Part shown: one piece after another, positions 14,630 to 25,949 of the stretch
Layout: each line of letters begins with the position of its first letter
How positions within the stretch are numbered: the stretch's first letter is position 1
DNA from: Ganoderma boninense
Taxonomy: Eukaryota; Basidiomycota; Agaricomycetes; Polyporales; Polyporaceae
Direction: 5' to 3'
DNA length: 64,000 nt
Assembly (NCBI GenBank): GCA_002900995.3
Contig: CM035308.1
Location: 1,860,001 to 1,924,000, forward strand
The notes under the pieces: model-generated
The model's input: only the letters and a program-made list of their open reading frames with translations
Databases searched by the model: none
What the model was told of the DNA's origin: nothing
Position numbers and translations under genes: made by a program

Positions 14630-16768
14630 TCATTGGACTGACACTGCGATGACGGAAATGGAGTACACTGCATGATATTTAAACTTTCTCCCGACTCCAG
14701 GCAGGATCGAGGACGAGTCGGAATGAGACGTACTTTGAGCAGCCGAGATGCTAAGCCCAACGTAGATAAGTTTATATGGGAAGACAAATAACTATTGTTG
14801 GAGTTAGCTGCGGCACTGGAAAGGCCCAGGAGCAGGCGTGAAGTAGCTTACTAGAATGAGAGTAAGTGCATTCAGAAAGCTTCCGGGATCGCCTTCAGCG
14901 TTAGCAATCTTTCAAGGAGAAGGACCGAGCGAGGTACCTTGTGAGTACGCCTGCGATGAGTATGCATTTTTGTCACTACCAGCAAACCCTCCATCGATAC
15001 AACGACACCTTACATGTATTCAAGGTATAAATTATCAGGAGGCTCAAGAGAGAGTCGGTTCTGTTTGCGGCGGGACGGATGAGTTACCTTTGAGATGAAG
15101 TGTGCTTTCAGGAATCTACCTTTTGACACCAGTACGACTCTTGTAGAGGATGATGACCATGGTAGTCGCAACTATGATATCTGCCACCATCACGATCACA
15201 AGTGCCACACCATGGATCCACTGAAGCAACCGTGACCTAGATGAGTTCTTCAACATATCGTGCATGGTTGGACAACGAGGGCGTACCGCCTTGCGCTCCC
15301 AGCCCGTGGCCGCGAAGGTACCAACAATGAAGCTGGACGTGATTCAAATAGAATCAAGATGAAATGTCGGCGTCCGAAAGCATTGTCACTTACGCTTCGA
15401 CCGCAGCGGCTGTAACAGTTCGTCAGCATAGACTCTCTGCTTGACTCGTATCAACTTGAAAGCGGGGTCTGCTTACCGAAACTAAATCCTACAGTCGACC
15501 AACGTTCGTAAGTGCAACGCGCAGTTGTCCCCGACGGGAACACACCTAGTTCTGAAAGCATAAGAGGCACCTACAGTTGAGTGGGTAAGTTGATAGACCG
15601 TAAGATGTCATCCAACTGCTTACCATTGCCACTGAGAGATACTTGTAGTACGTTGGGGCCACTGCAGTGCGTGGACTGTGACAAACTGCAACGATTGAAT
15701 AATCCTAGCGAGGAACACTTACAAACAGATATCCTTCGACAATAGAACCTGGGTGAAGGGATGTCTCGGAGGTTAAAGTATTGTCACGGTGAGGATAACT
15801 ATATGGAACACAGCTTAAGAACGCACATTTGTACAATGAAGACGGTTATCCCCTGCCCGTCGTCTCAGCGCTATGTAATATACATGCACGACTAAGTTTG
15901 TCCCAAGACACGTACCCTAGATACACTGAGAAGCTGAAGACGCTCGACCGTCAGCACGGTTGTGCCTGCCACACGAGACAAACTTGCTCACCCTGACTGA
16001 CCTAAAGCGCTGTCAGTCGTCTTCCAAGTTGTTGCACGTATCGCTTAAACCGACAAAAACTGCACTCACCAAACTCCTGTGTTCATAGCAGAGGCGTCGG
16101 AAGTTGCAGTTTTACGAGGTAATGGTAACTAACGAAGAATGGATGTTGTGAGCAAAAGCCAGGTTGGTGGCCACAACATTGTTACCAAGCATGGCAGGCT
16201 TCAATCATCTGTACCGTATCCAGAACACTAGCGTATGGAATACGCTACAAGTGAGCGCGCTGCTACGGCAGAGCGGGTGCATGTACTTACACCAATATGC
16301 CAATCTGAGGTATCTTGGACATCAGTCACAGGTTGTTGGGAATTATGGAGTAGATATGTCTACCATCGCTTTCAGACGCAACGAATCCATTGGATATGAG
16401 CGGAAGTATCGATACGCCGCCTGGACGGTCATGCCGTACATGCTACCAATCCACACATCATGCATCAGCATCAGCAAAATACACATTCTACTGCATGGAC
16501 TGCATTTGGCCTGCGCCCACTTTGCAGACGATGCAGTCCAAATGCAGGCATTCAGGCAGTCTATAGTAGACTGCCTGAATGACTGCAAAGTGACTGCATC
16601 ACCTGCAAAGGGACTGCATCATCTGCAAAAAAAGTGTGGATTTTGCTGATGAGATCTGGGGTAAATCATACGAGAGAGTAGAAACACCCACGCGAGGCCA
16701 ACGAAAGTCCCAATCAGGATAGATCCAAAGGTATTGTCGATTTGGGGAGCCTGTGTCACTGTTGCCAT
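14630..16768 (-). CDS. DUF6534-type seven-TM protein A (MITE in intron 1; possible frameshift)
   Basis: This is a typical DUF6534 layout. Exon 1 (16768-16692) encodes MATVTQAPQIDNTFGSILIG and TFVGLA. Exon 2 from 16442 encodes MYGMTVQAAYRYFRSYPMDS. Later exons give IGILVVFHTLVFWIR, then YHYLV, then GVALVIVMVADIIVATTMVI followed by ILYKSRTGVKR, then TDSLLSLLIIYTLNT, and a final helix region PYKLIYVGLSISAAQ with a stop near 14630. Several middle exons between about 15300 and 16000 were not resolved. The first intron (16691-16443) contains the whole 183-bp MITE. In the exon near 16100-16125, YHYLV runs into a stop, whereas a shifted frame restores SAMNTGVW, which aligns with SALALNVW in paralogue B. 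This suggests a frameshift and loss of function, or an assembly error. The cellular role of the family is unknown; these are plasma-membrane-type seven-helix proteins. Confidence 0.55.
16469..16651 (+). mobile_element. 183-bp MITE, copy 1 (in intron 1 of seven-TM gene A)
   Basis: Terminal inverted repeats read CATCAGCAAAATACACA at one end and CATCAGCAAAATCCACA at the other (one mismatch in 17). The interior is almost entirely fold-back sequence: GGACTGCATTTGG pairs with CCAAATGCAG, and a palindrome ATTCAGGCAGTCTA/TAGACTGCCTGAAT sits near the middle. CTGCA repeats fill the arms. It codes for nothing. The element is identical, base for base, to the reverse complement of 19215-19397. A second CATCAG directly precedes the left end, so the exact boundary and target duplication are unclear. 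Confidence 0.8.
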
Positions 16769-17784
16769 ACTGGAAACCGATCCTACGGGACGCCTTAACC
16801 AGCAAGGAGGGTCGGACACTGGTATATAAACGATGGACCATGAGGCAACTGATGCGTTTCCTGGGAAGACATGCTCCGAGAAGCTTTGCTAAATGACATT
16901 GGGAGCTGACATTCCTTGCCACAGGTCCATAAGCAGCGGCACTGGCACGCTGAAAGGTGACTGTTAGCAGTTGCCAACTCACCTTTTACGGAGACGCGGC
17001 ACCTCCTAGGACCATCGTGACCATGTGGTCGAACAAAGTTCTGAGGCCCATGCGTTCCGACGGCTCCCAACCGTCAAACTAATGTAATGAGTTCTGCTGC
17101 TGGGATCACATAGTAGACCACTTTCCACATCAGCGTGTCTGGTCAGGCCAACCCTTCGTAGGCGAGGAGTCTATATTTGCGCTCTGAGTAGATGCGAAGA
17201 ACAACTCAACTTGTTCGAGTCAGATTCCAAACGCACCCCGAGACGCCAGCGCTGGCGCGACGCAAAGTCACGATCGTTCAGGCTCGGTCTCAACTCGACG
17301 AAGCACAGTGCCGGACCAGGATCGCGCACTGGCGTGGAAAGGCTTGGCTCCGATTTCGGCGGTCACACACGGAGGTGGACATTCATGCATATGCGTCGTA
17401 GCTGGATGACCGCGCACCGCATCCCAGCAGCCGTTATCTTTCATGTGGGAGAATGGTGTGGTATGCGCTCGTGTACCCGGCGGCTTATTTCGTGAAATTG
17501 GCGCACTTGCTGTCTTCCTCGCAGTCGATCGGACCAAGTCGAGCATGTTTCGGGGACAACAATCGTTTTGCAAGCCGTTACGCTTGCACCGGGTTCCAAA
17601 GGACAAGCCGCGGGGTCATCCTTGAAGTTACTGACTGCGGTCACACTCGAGTAAGGCGCGCCATGCATTGGTCGTTCCGATTCGGAGTATGCACCTCTGT
17701 GGAAGAGAAGACGTCCTGTATTTGGCAGGTCCTGCGGACCTTGTACCGCAAGAGGTAACACTGTGATGCACAGGAGGGTGAAGC
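16769..17784. other. Spacer between tandem seven-TM genes
   Basis: About 1 kb between the 3' end of paralogue B and the start of paralogue A. No supported gene. The right end may include a further 3' exon of gene B if the alternative GT donor near 17788 is used. Confidence 0.4.
16822..16830 (-). promoter_or_regulatory. Possible TATA element of seven-TM gene A
   Basis: An AT block (TATATAAA on the plus strand) lies about 55-60 bases upstream of the ATG at 16768. Paralogue B has a similar TATATA block at about the same distance (20255-20263). The shared position supports a promoter role, but the evidence is only positional. Confidence 0.3.
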
Positions 17785-20198
17785 TCACGCATCCGAAACT
17801 GGTCGCTTGGCCTTGCTCGAAGATCCTTCAGCCCGGGCCGGTTCCTCGTGGTCACTCTCAACGGTCTTGGTGCCCCCAGTGTCAAGGAAAACAGTGATAC
17901 CTGAACCATGTGGCTGGGTTTATACGCCGGAGTCAGGATCAGCGTATAAAAAGGTAAGTAATGCTTACCAGTGCGGACTCGTCTGAGCTATATCGGGTTG
18001 CAGAGAACCGAAGCTCGCTAAGGCCAAATGTGCCAAACTCGCAGTAATCGCCCATTTTCGCGGCCAATGACTTCCGGGAGTTCAATCTGAAGCAGGTTGG
18101 ATAAAGTTGTTCACGTTTGGGCTGAACGACTGGCTGGCAACCTACACCGCGAAAACGGCATTCACATACGCTGTGGATGCGGGTCCTTTAGTGCACAGGA
18201 CCTTGCTACATCAAAGCCATGGGCTTACATCTGCAAGCAGGAATCAGAACCCCAACAGAGGTCATGCTGGTGGGGAATGTGACTACCTGTGTAGACAAGA
18301 AAAGGTCAGCGTCAGTAACCATAAGATATTTAATCTCTCTTACAAGACCTAATGCGGTGGCATTCAAGACGCTGCAATGTAGACGACATTATATCAGCAT
18401 TTCAGTCGTTCTTTGTGACAGTGGAAAATGGATTACGTCGTTAGTACGCCTAGGATAAATGGTATTCAGCGTCAAAGGGACTCTTGACAGACTGACAGAC
18501 TGACAAGACGTACAAGTGTTAATAGTGTACACAGTGAGAAGGTCGATAAGGGATCGTGTGCTGATGGCCGCTGTAAGCGCAACATATCGGTTCTCAAATG
18601 AAGCAGACATACTTCTTGAAATCCGTGACGGAATAATGGCGGCGCAGGATGACTACGAGCGTGCTTGACAAGATGATGTCGTTCAGGAGGATGACAGACA
18701 TCGCCCAGACGCCAAGCCACTTAAATTTCGACCATTTAGCCTCTGAGGGTCAGCGTACCGCAAGACAGCTTACCGGAAAGCCCGACCATCCCGATATCTC
18801 CACGAAGCAGAACCTACATCCAGTAACAATGAGTCTACTACGGGCAACCTAGTAGCTGGAGTTCAATATTCCACGACTTACGCCAACAGGGTTTCGGCTG
18901 AGTCATCTTGAGTATCGCGGGTATCGACGAGCAATTGACCACTCACCGATACATGTACCTTCGAAGGTTGCATCAGACGCAGCGTCAATCACAAGGCTAC
19001 ATCCAAGGAGTACGGAACAAGGGCGCGTACCGAGCTCCACTAACATAAGAGACCCCTAGACGAAAGACGGTTATCATCTGGCATCATGGATACATAAGAG
19101 TTACTCACTACCACGGTCACGATAATTATATGGCATTGTTTTACTGTATTCCCTGCTTCTATGAGCTTCTGCAATGAATTGAGCACAAAGAGGGCTTACA
19201 GAGGTAGAGTCGGACATCAGCAAAATCCACACTTTTTTTGCAGATGATGCAGTCCCTTTGCAGGTGATGCAGTCACTTTGCAGTCATTCAGGCAGTCTAC
19301 TATAGACTGCCTGAATGCCTGCATTTGGACTGCATCGTCTGCAAAGTGGGCGCAGGCCAAATGCAGTCCATGCAGTAGAATGTGTATTTTGCTGATGTCG
19401 CCGAATATAAAACCTGTGATTGATAATTTAGCAATCATTGAGGAAACCTGAAGGAAAACCCGTTTACAAATGAGTGATGCAGATGATTGCGCCCTACGTC
19501 GATTGGAGGTTACATATTGTCCTACGAGAAGTTCGGATGACGCACCATGATTACGCTAAAAAGCTGGTTTTCGGAAAAACCTCATCAGCTCACGCTCGCT
19601 AAGGGTGCACATCAAAGACAGTTACACGAAAGGACCTTGCAACGGCGTGAGCGCACTCGTAGATGGCTAGCTATTGGCATCTCTCACCAAACATTTAACG
19701 CTAGCGCGGATGGGTTATAGTAATTTGACACCATGTAGTGATAACTACGCACAGAGCATTATCCTATCAAAATTAGAAGGATGCAGCGGACCGACGCACC
19801 ATGTGTGGGCTATTGTAACAGTGTGAAACGTGTCCAAAAGGCTGATATTGTAGTTCAGCGAACGGGGTCCAGAATCTTTCGAGAAACGACAAGACTAGTA
19901 CTCACAGCAGAGTAAAGACCTAGAAGGTCGAGAAGAGTGAGCATATGCGCTAGAACGTGTAGTAATTACTTACAATACCCCTCAAAACCGGCCGGTCAGT
20001 CGGATACAGACGGAAGTATCGGCAGGCCTGGTGTATCGTGACGCCGTACATTCTGCGAACCCATCATCGTTCCGCGTGCTCAAATACGACCAGTAGAATG
20101 TTAGCGTACATGAGGCCCACATAGCTCCCGATCAGATAGGGACCGAACGGCTGATCGACGGCTCTGGCAGACGTCGAAACCACCGTGGAGACGTCCAT
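17785..20198 (-). pseudogene. DUF6534-type seven-TM protein B, coding exon split by a MITE
   Basis: Exons follow the family pattern: MDVSTVVSTSARAVDQPFG and PYLIGSYVGLI (20198-20110); MYGVTIHQACRYFRLYPTD from 20052; VFTLL joined to LLDTFHTVTIAHT; CYHYMVSNYYNPSALALNVW; then an exon starting at 19447 with VSSMIAKLSITGFIFGD. The next residues expected, VRLYLWNTVKQCHIIIVTVV, resume at 19214, exactly after a 183-bp MITE (19397-19215). Read through, the insertion adds a foreign peptide and a stop. Downstream parts are preserved: WLGVWAMSVILLNDII, TRSLIDLLTVYTINT, TFPTSMTSVGVLIPACRSYV and NAVFAVLNSRKSLAAK. The C-terminal tail is uncertain; a plausible last stop is at 17785. The otherwise intact exons suggest recent inactivation. 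If the MITE could be spliced out or is absent in other alleles, the gene would be functional. Confidence 0.55.
19215..19397 (-). mobile_element. 183-bp MITE, copy 2 (inside coding exon of seven-TM gene B)
   Basis: Reverse complement of 16469-16651 with no difference over 183 bases, including both CATCAGCAAAAT ends and the central palindrome. It sits between the codons for FIFGD and VRLYL of gene B. To restore that reading frame two bases next to the right end must belong to the host or to a target duplication, so the true insertion edge is within two bases of the stated one. It lacks GT and AG at its ends and so is not a self-splicing-type introner. Confidence 0.8.
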
Positions 20199-23100
20199 AG
20201 AGCTTGCATAGAGGTGCGGCGGACAGAAGGGCTTGAAAAGACGGGGGGCTACGACATATATAAGGCGTAAAGGCCAGACAATCCCCTCAGCCTGCACGCT
20301 GTCAGCCATGATAGGCGGGCTCCAAGCGAGAGAAGACAGCGCGCAGGGTCGGGGGGGCCTGTGCAGGCTGGTCAGCGAATTTGCGTTCGAATTCGCTCGT
20401 TGAAGTCTGTTACCAAGCAAAACTCAAGTGAGCTGACCATCAGTCTTTCGTCGGTCGAGTCCAAGGTTGCAATTGGACGTCGAACGCGATTATACCTTGT
20501 GCGGTCGGCACAGGGCCAAGAGGCCTTTCCCGCTGCAGATGAGATTTTCCGGTATCCGGGTGGTCGGGATGGCGTAATATTACGCGTCGGTTGTACTGCA
20601 CGTAGCTTGGCCTGCAGGCGATCTCGTCATGATTTGGTCTGGGTCTGCCGCCGACGCTGTTCAGCGCCGATAGAGGTGTCGCCAAGCCTCGAACTCTCCG
20701 GAGGGTTGAAGCTCTCTAAGTCTGAAAAGCCCTGGACAGTGGACACGCTATGCCACGGTTGTCCAGTCAGCTTGCATCTGGAGAACTGCACAAGAGCGCC
20801 ACGACTCGAAACGAAACATACTGATATATGTACACTGGCAGGGGGTCGCATCGCTGCGGCAAGCGCTTCTTGCGATCGAACGACCAACCTCCGAGTCCTC
20901 CGTTGCCACTTCCGAGTGGTTCAAAGATGTCGCAGGACAGAGTGGCAAGGGCAGAGCCACAAGATAGGGTGACGAAGACAAAGGATGGGCAATTGGAGCT
21001 TCCATGCTCGATGAACGGGTGTTCGAGGTGGTGACGAAGTTGAAGATGCACCCGCAACTGCGAACGCTTTCTTTGTGGTTAGCGCGGCAGGTCTCGCTGG
21101 TGGCGGCTGTCCGCCTTGCGGTCGAGGAATTGAACCAAACCAAGGTGGACATGAAACAGGATTTTGACGGCGACCGTCCATCGCGAACGCCATCTGAGTC
21201 TGACGGGAGATGGCCCGGATTCCGCTAGAGCGCCGGTGCACCGGTTTCACGCGACTAACACTGCCATTACTCACAGCCTCTAACAGTTTGCTAACACCAG
21301 TTAGTTACTGTGCGTCTAGTCATCGTCACCAGCTCCCTTGGGCGTACACAAGGCGAATCCTGATCTCGTACCCTCTCGTCTTTATAACGCAGAAAGACAG
21401 GTCGATGCGAGACCACAATGCTAGGCATTCAGAATCTATGAGGTTACCCAGAGGTTACCCAGGCATCATTGGCGCCGGCAGTGCTAGCAGATTTAGTGAA
21501 GCAACGCCACTGCCCCTTCCCCCCTGGTCATAGGAACGATCGATGTTGTAAGTGTGCCCTGAATTAAGTACTCATGGTTTGCTTACCATTGTCAGTTTGT
21601 TTGTCGCAGACATTTTGTCTAGATGACGAGCCAATTTTTACTCTGGCTGCACGGGATCATTTTACACAATTGGGGCGTGTGCGCGGCGGCGTGCCTCATT
21701 CTTTCCATGACTCCAACCAGAATGCAGTCTTGCCAGCATCGAAGTGTGCTGATTGTCTCATACTTGCCACGCTGCAGGGAATTTATCGAACACCGGTCTT
21801 GAAGCAGGCCTGCCAAGTCCTATCAATATCCTCTCGGCTTTCCGGCTGCTGTTCGCCCAGTTACTCAGGCAGCATTTGCTTAACGGCGCTCCAGGTCACT
21901 CTTAATTATAGGCATCGTGCCGACAAGCCTCTCCACCGGCGATCTCCTACCGGGCATGGCACCAGCCTCGTGCGGCGCCACCAGACTAACACCAAGACCT
22001 GCTGAGATTGCACGGCGCCCCCTGGATCTCGGTGTACTTTGTGGGAGTTATTGTGCACCGATCGATGCTGCCAAACGGTTCTGTGCGGTGGAAGGTTTCC
22101 CTCATCAGACTCCGCGCGCACATGTGTCTCTGTGTTCGCCCGCATATCAGAAGGGAACGCACCGCCGGCCCCACATTTATATTGAACAAGCTCAACTCGC
22201 GCGGGCCCCATGTGCATGTGCACGATGGGGGACAACAGTCCATGGTCGCGGCGACGAAGTCCCCGTCGACCCGCCGCCCATGCACCGTTGCAACTGGCCG
22301 CCCCTCAAACGGAGTGCCGCGTTCGTCGCAAGCGCGCTGTGATAGCGGTGCGCGCCCATCCAACGCCCATCAGCTGGAATCCTCGAATCCCTCGACGCGG
22401 CCGACGGAAGTCGCGCACTACCGCCAAGGTCCGAACGCATCATCTCCGTCACCGTACCGTTCGCATTTCGGCAACCAGGGCTGACGGCATGAGAACAGTG
22501 TCGCAATTGCAATTCACAGCTGCGCGGAAAACAATTCCCCGTCGCCTGGCCATGGCCCACGGCCCACGGCCGATTCTTTGAACGCCGCCCCTCCCCTACA
22601 TCCCTTCTGCACTTCCAGGCTCGAGCAGAGCACGAGACTTACGCTTCCGAGGCCTAAGCAGGGGGCCTGAGGTCGCTCATCCATGCCTAGCTTCCCCTGC
22701 ACATATCTCCGCCAGGCCCTCCCAAGCTTCTGAGTCTCAAGCCCACCCACATTAATGATGTTCTGAACGGGGCGCTCGCGCTCCCACACCGCCCCCGTCC
22801 GGCGGGGGAGTGAGGACGGCGATTGACAAAAATACCCCCGGCTACGCCGGCGGGAGGCACACCCTCAAGGCCTCACCCCGAGTCATGGGGCTGGCAGCTG
22901 CATGACCACGGCCGTGCGTCGGGGCCTGAGCTTAGCCGCGGAGTGCGACGCTCGCGGGGACAGCTGCAATCTTCGCGAGGAGAAGGAAGGCCCGGCTTCT
23001 GGCGCACGAAGATGCAGATGGGCGTGGGCTTCGAGGGAGTTGGCTCGAGGGATCTGCGGGTGCAGGTTGGGTCGCGGGCGCGCGGGATGGTCCGTGATTG

Positions 23101-24485
23101 TCGCTGGCTTAGGGTGGGGCATGACGGCTCATGGTGCATGAAGCCTCGTGTGCGTGCCGGGGAGCGTACGATGCTGTTGCAGGAGGTAGCGATCTGTTAG
23201 CTCAACGCACACCTCGCTTTTAATGACCCCGACTTACTCACGAGCAACCTTGGGGGGTTGGCGACGATCCGACCCTAGAGCTTGAAGCTTGAAACCCCCG
23301 AACTGCTTTGAGTTAGCTTATCGGATACAGTTCAGCACGGCGCGTCATAAGTACAATGTCGCCGGGCGAGCTGAGAATGCACGTTAATGGTAAGCACCCG
23401 ACTCCGGGTCAAGGGTCTCGCGTCTGAATCGTTGCCGGCAACTCAGCAATGCCCGGGTTTACGTTCTTGCAACAGAGTTAAGGTGAACTGAAGGCACAGA
23501 ACCGATCGGCAGCGCGACGAACACGGACTCCATTCACGGTCCCGAGGCACGTCTTCCGGTAGAGCCCACCACTGAGGGGAGGGTCGCTAGGATTTGGGGC
23601 TTGGACTCACCGTCATGCACCTGGACCAGAAGTATACGCTCGCCTTAACTTAGTGTGATGCCGGAATCAGTGCATGCACTAGACACGGCCATACGCGTCA
23701 GGGAGGACTTGAAGGGTTCAATGTCCGGTTGATGACGAGTCTAGTCGCACGCCCAGAGCGCGGCTTCCAAGACTCGTCAGAAGTGAAAGGAGCGAAGGCG
23801 TGTTAGCAACAACGTGAAATATAAGCGCTAACGGAATCCGGAATCAATGATGAGCCACAATCCTCGCGCGCGACTTTACACACATATAGGCACACACCTA
23901 GGTACCGTATAGAAATGCCGGTGTCGGAGATACGTTTCCAACCATTGAATCTCGAATGTCGAGGTCCGAGCCTCGACCGGGAGGATTAGACGTTGGAGGC
24001 GCTGCATGCATCATTGTATACGTACACATACACACGGCTGCGGGACATAGCGTGCGACGATCGATTGCCGGGAAGGGGACTGGGGAATTCGGGGATCAAG
24101 CGAAATTTTGGCCACCAGCACGAGGGCTGGAGGTGCCAAGTTTCAGTCAAGAGCGATGGCGATGGGCGATGGGCGAGACGTGGGGGTAGGGGAAGTGTGG
24201 GTACGAGAAGGAGTTGGAGAGCCAGAGAAAGAGACGATGATGGTGCCACGACGGTGGAAGTGGAGATGATGGGGGAGGCGCAGGGTATGGATTATCTACA
24301 CGCATATAAGCAAAAACACTCCGGGGGTGTAATGCAAGCCGATACACGGGAGGTGTGGATACAAGAGACGGACATACGCCTTTGAAACTCAATGCCTGGA
24401 GATAATGGTCCGCGTATATCGTCGGCACGCCATTCTTGTTTGTCTGTGCCCCCGTCAAGCAAAGCGCAGGTGTTCATCAAGGCCC
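20199..24485. other. 4.3-kb stretch without a supported gene
   Basis: Many short open frames overlap on both strands, but none shows a domain, a consistent splice series or a signal peptide. The GC-rich part at 22570-23200 gives the longest frames, on both strands at once, which is what base composition alone would do. The segment 20560-21230 has mildly helical-looking frames (for example LDERVFEVVTKLKMHPQLRT near 21004) that may be a decayed gene. No inverted repeats or RNA genes were recognised. Confidence 0.4.
20255..20263 (-). promoter_or_regulatory. Possible TATA element of seven-TM gene B
   Basis: A TATATA block about 60 bases upstream of the ATG at 20198, mirrored by a similar block upstream of paralogue A. 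Positional evidence only. Confidence 0.3.
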
Positions 24486-25949
24486 TCATTTGCCCGACGG
24501 CCGGAGAATAACCATAAGTCCATCAGAGTGTGCAGAGAAGATAGCGTCCACGACGCGTTCGTCGTCTGAGCGTGGGCGCGTGGTTGTGCGTGAGTCGCGG
24601 TATCGCTCGCGATCGCGGTCGCGCTCTCGGTCTCGGAAGCCCGAAGACGAGGAAGATTGATAGGAGGTTCGGGCATCCCTTGGACGCGAGAGATAGTCCG
24701 ACGACCCGTACCCGGCGTGCTGTCCACCCCGGTGGCGTGAAGGCACGGGGTCGGGCTGTCGGATGCTGTTGGCACAAACAACAGTGTCAGCGTATGAATG
24801 GGTTTCGGGAAGACGGACAGAGGCTGCGGTTAGTTTGAGAACATCTTACCTTGAGTCACGGCCCCGCACGACGAGAGTGAATTTGCCGAATCCGAAACCG
24901 CCGTCGCTCGGCTGACCACGCTCGTTCACGCCCCAGGATTTTATGACGTCGATCCAGCTCCGAACGAGGTCTTCGTCTTTACGCGAGACGAAGTCGAAGA
25001 AGCTGCGCCCCATGCACGTCGTCGTCGCGACCAGGCTATCGTTGGAGCAATACAGAATACCGCAGTTGAGGCTGAAGCGGTCGAGGATGAGTGCAGTGCG
25101 GATGGACTGCTCTGGAAGGGGGTCGAAGCTGATGGCGTCTTTGCGAGACCCTCTCCTGAGCTCTGGGCTGGGAGAACGCGAGTTCGGGATCGGGCACGGT
25201 GGCATCGGGTTGGGATCATTCCACCTCTGCGGCAGATGAGGCGTGAGCTCGGGGGCGGGATCACGTTATGAATAGAAGATGCTAACTCGGAACTCAAGGT
25301 CCTTCGCAGTTGGGGTAATGATCTTGACCTCTTGCGCGGTTGAGGCGTTGTGCATGGCTTTTGGGCCAGGGGCTGCAAAAGAAACGCTTCCGACTAGAAC
25401 ATTCTGGCAAACTGTGCGGGACTATGGAAGGTTGACGGTGTTAACGGGGCAATGGAGGGCAACTCGGAGAGTTTGACCCACAATGCCGCAGAGGACGAAA
25501 CCTCTGTAGGGGTCTTTGTGCCTCATGCGCAGATAGGCTAGGACGGCAGCTTGGTCCTGAGATATTGTTGTGTAATGGAGCTCCTTGACTTCGGAGAACT
25601 CATCGGGATGTACGAGGTTGAGGGAAGGGGTGCCGATCAACTCATGTGGTTCATAACCTGGCGAGAACGAAGTTAGTGGGCATTGATGGGAGCGAGGAAC
25701 CGAGACCGGCGTGGAGACGCGCACCCAACAAGTCGTATACGGATTCTGAGCAGTAAACCCAGGTAGCCTGGGGCGGCAAAGAGTGGTCAGGATCAAGGGA
25801 CGAGGACAATGGGCGTTAGGTGGGCGCTTACATCCTCGGTAAAATCTACGATCCCGACTGAGGATAGGAAAAGGCTGTGTGAGTAGGGGAGTGAGAAGAA
25901 GAGGGGATTGGACGTACTGAAAGAGACGCATGCTGGTGAGGAGTCCATT
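24486..25949 (-). CDS. PAS-domain protein, white-collar-like, without a visible zinc finger
   Basis: PAS domains bind small ligands or partner proteins and often sense light, redox state or metabolites. Exons in phase read MDSSPACVSFIGIVDFTED from 25949, then ATWVYCSESVYDLLGYEPHE, LIGTPSLNLVHPDEF and AYLRMRHKDPYRGFVLCGI, the signature of a fungal PAS family related to the white-collar PAS core. A second part, SRTVCQNVLVGSVSFAAPGP to LEFRRWNDPNPMPP, leads to a second PAS-like fold (ALILDRFSLNCGILYCSND, GRSFFDFVSRKDEDLVRSWI). The C-terminus is an Arg/Asp/Ser repeat tail (RDRERDRDRERYRDS) ending VILRPSGK. The Cys of flavin-binding LOV domains (GRNCRFLQ) is not seen, and no GATA zinc finger is present. 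It may therefore act as a partner or sensor rather than a DNA-binding photoreceptor. The gene is divergent from TRM61. Confidence 0.78.

Noticed and set aside
19215..19397. Interpretation of the MITE as an introner-like element removed by splicing
   Set aside because: Its ends are CATCAG and CTGATG, not GT and AG, and the insertion edge is not at a splice site of the host exon.
22570..23200. Several 80-125 codon frames on both strands in a GC-rich block
   Set aside because: They occur on both strands simultaneously and have no conserved motif or splice structure.
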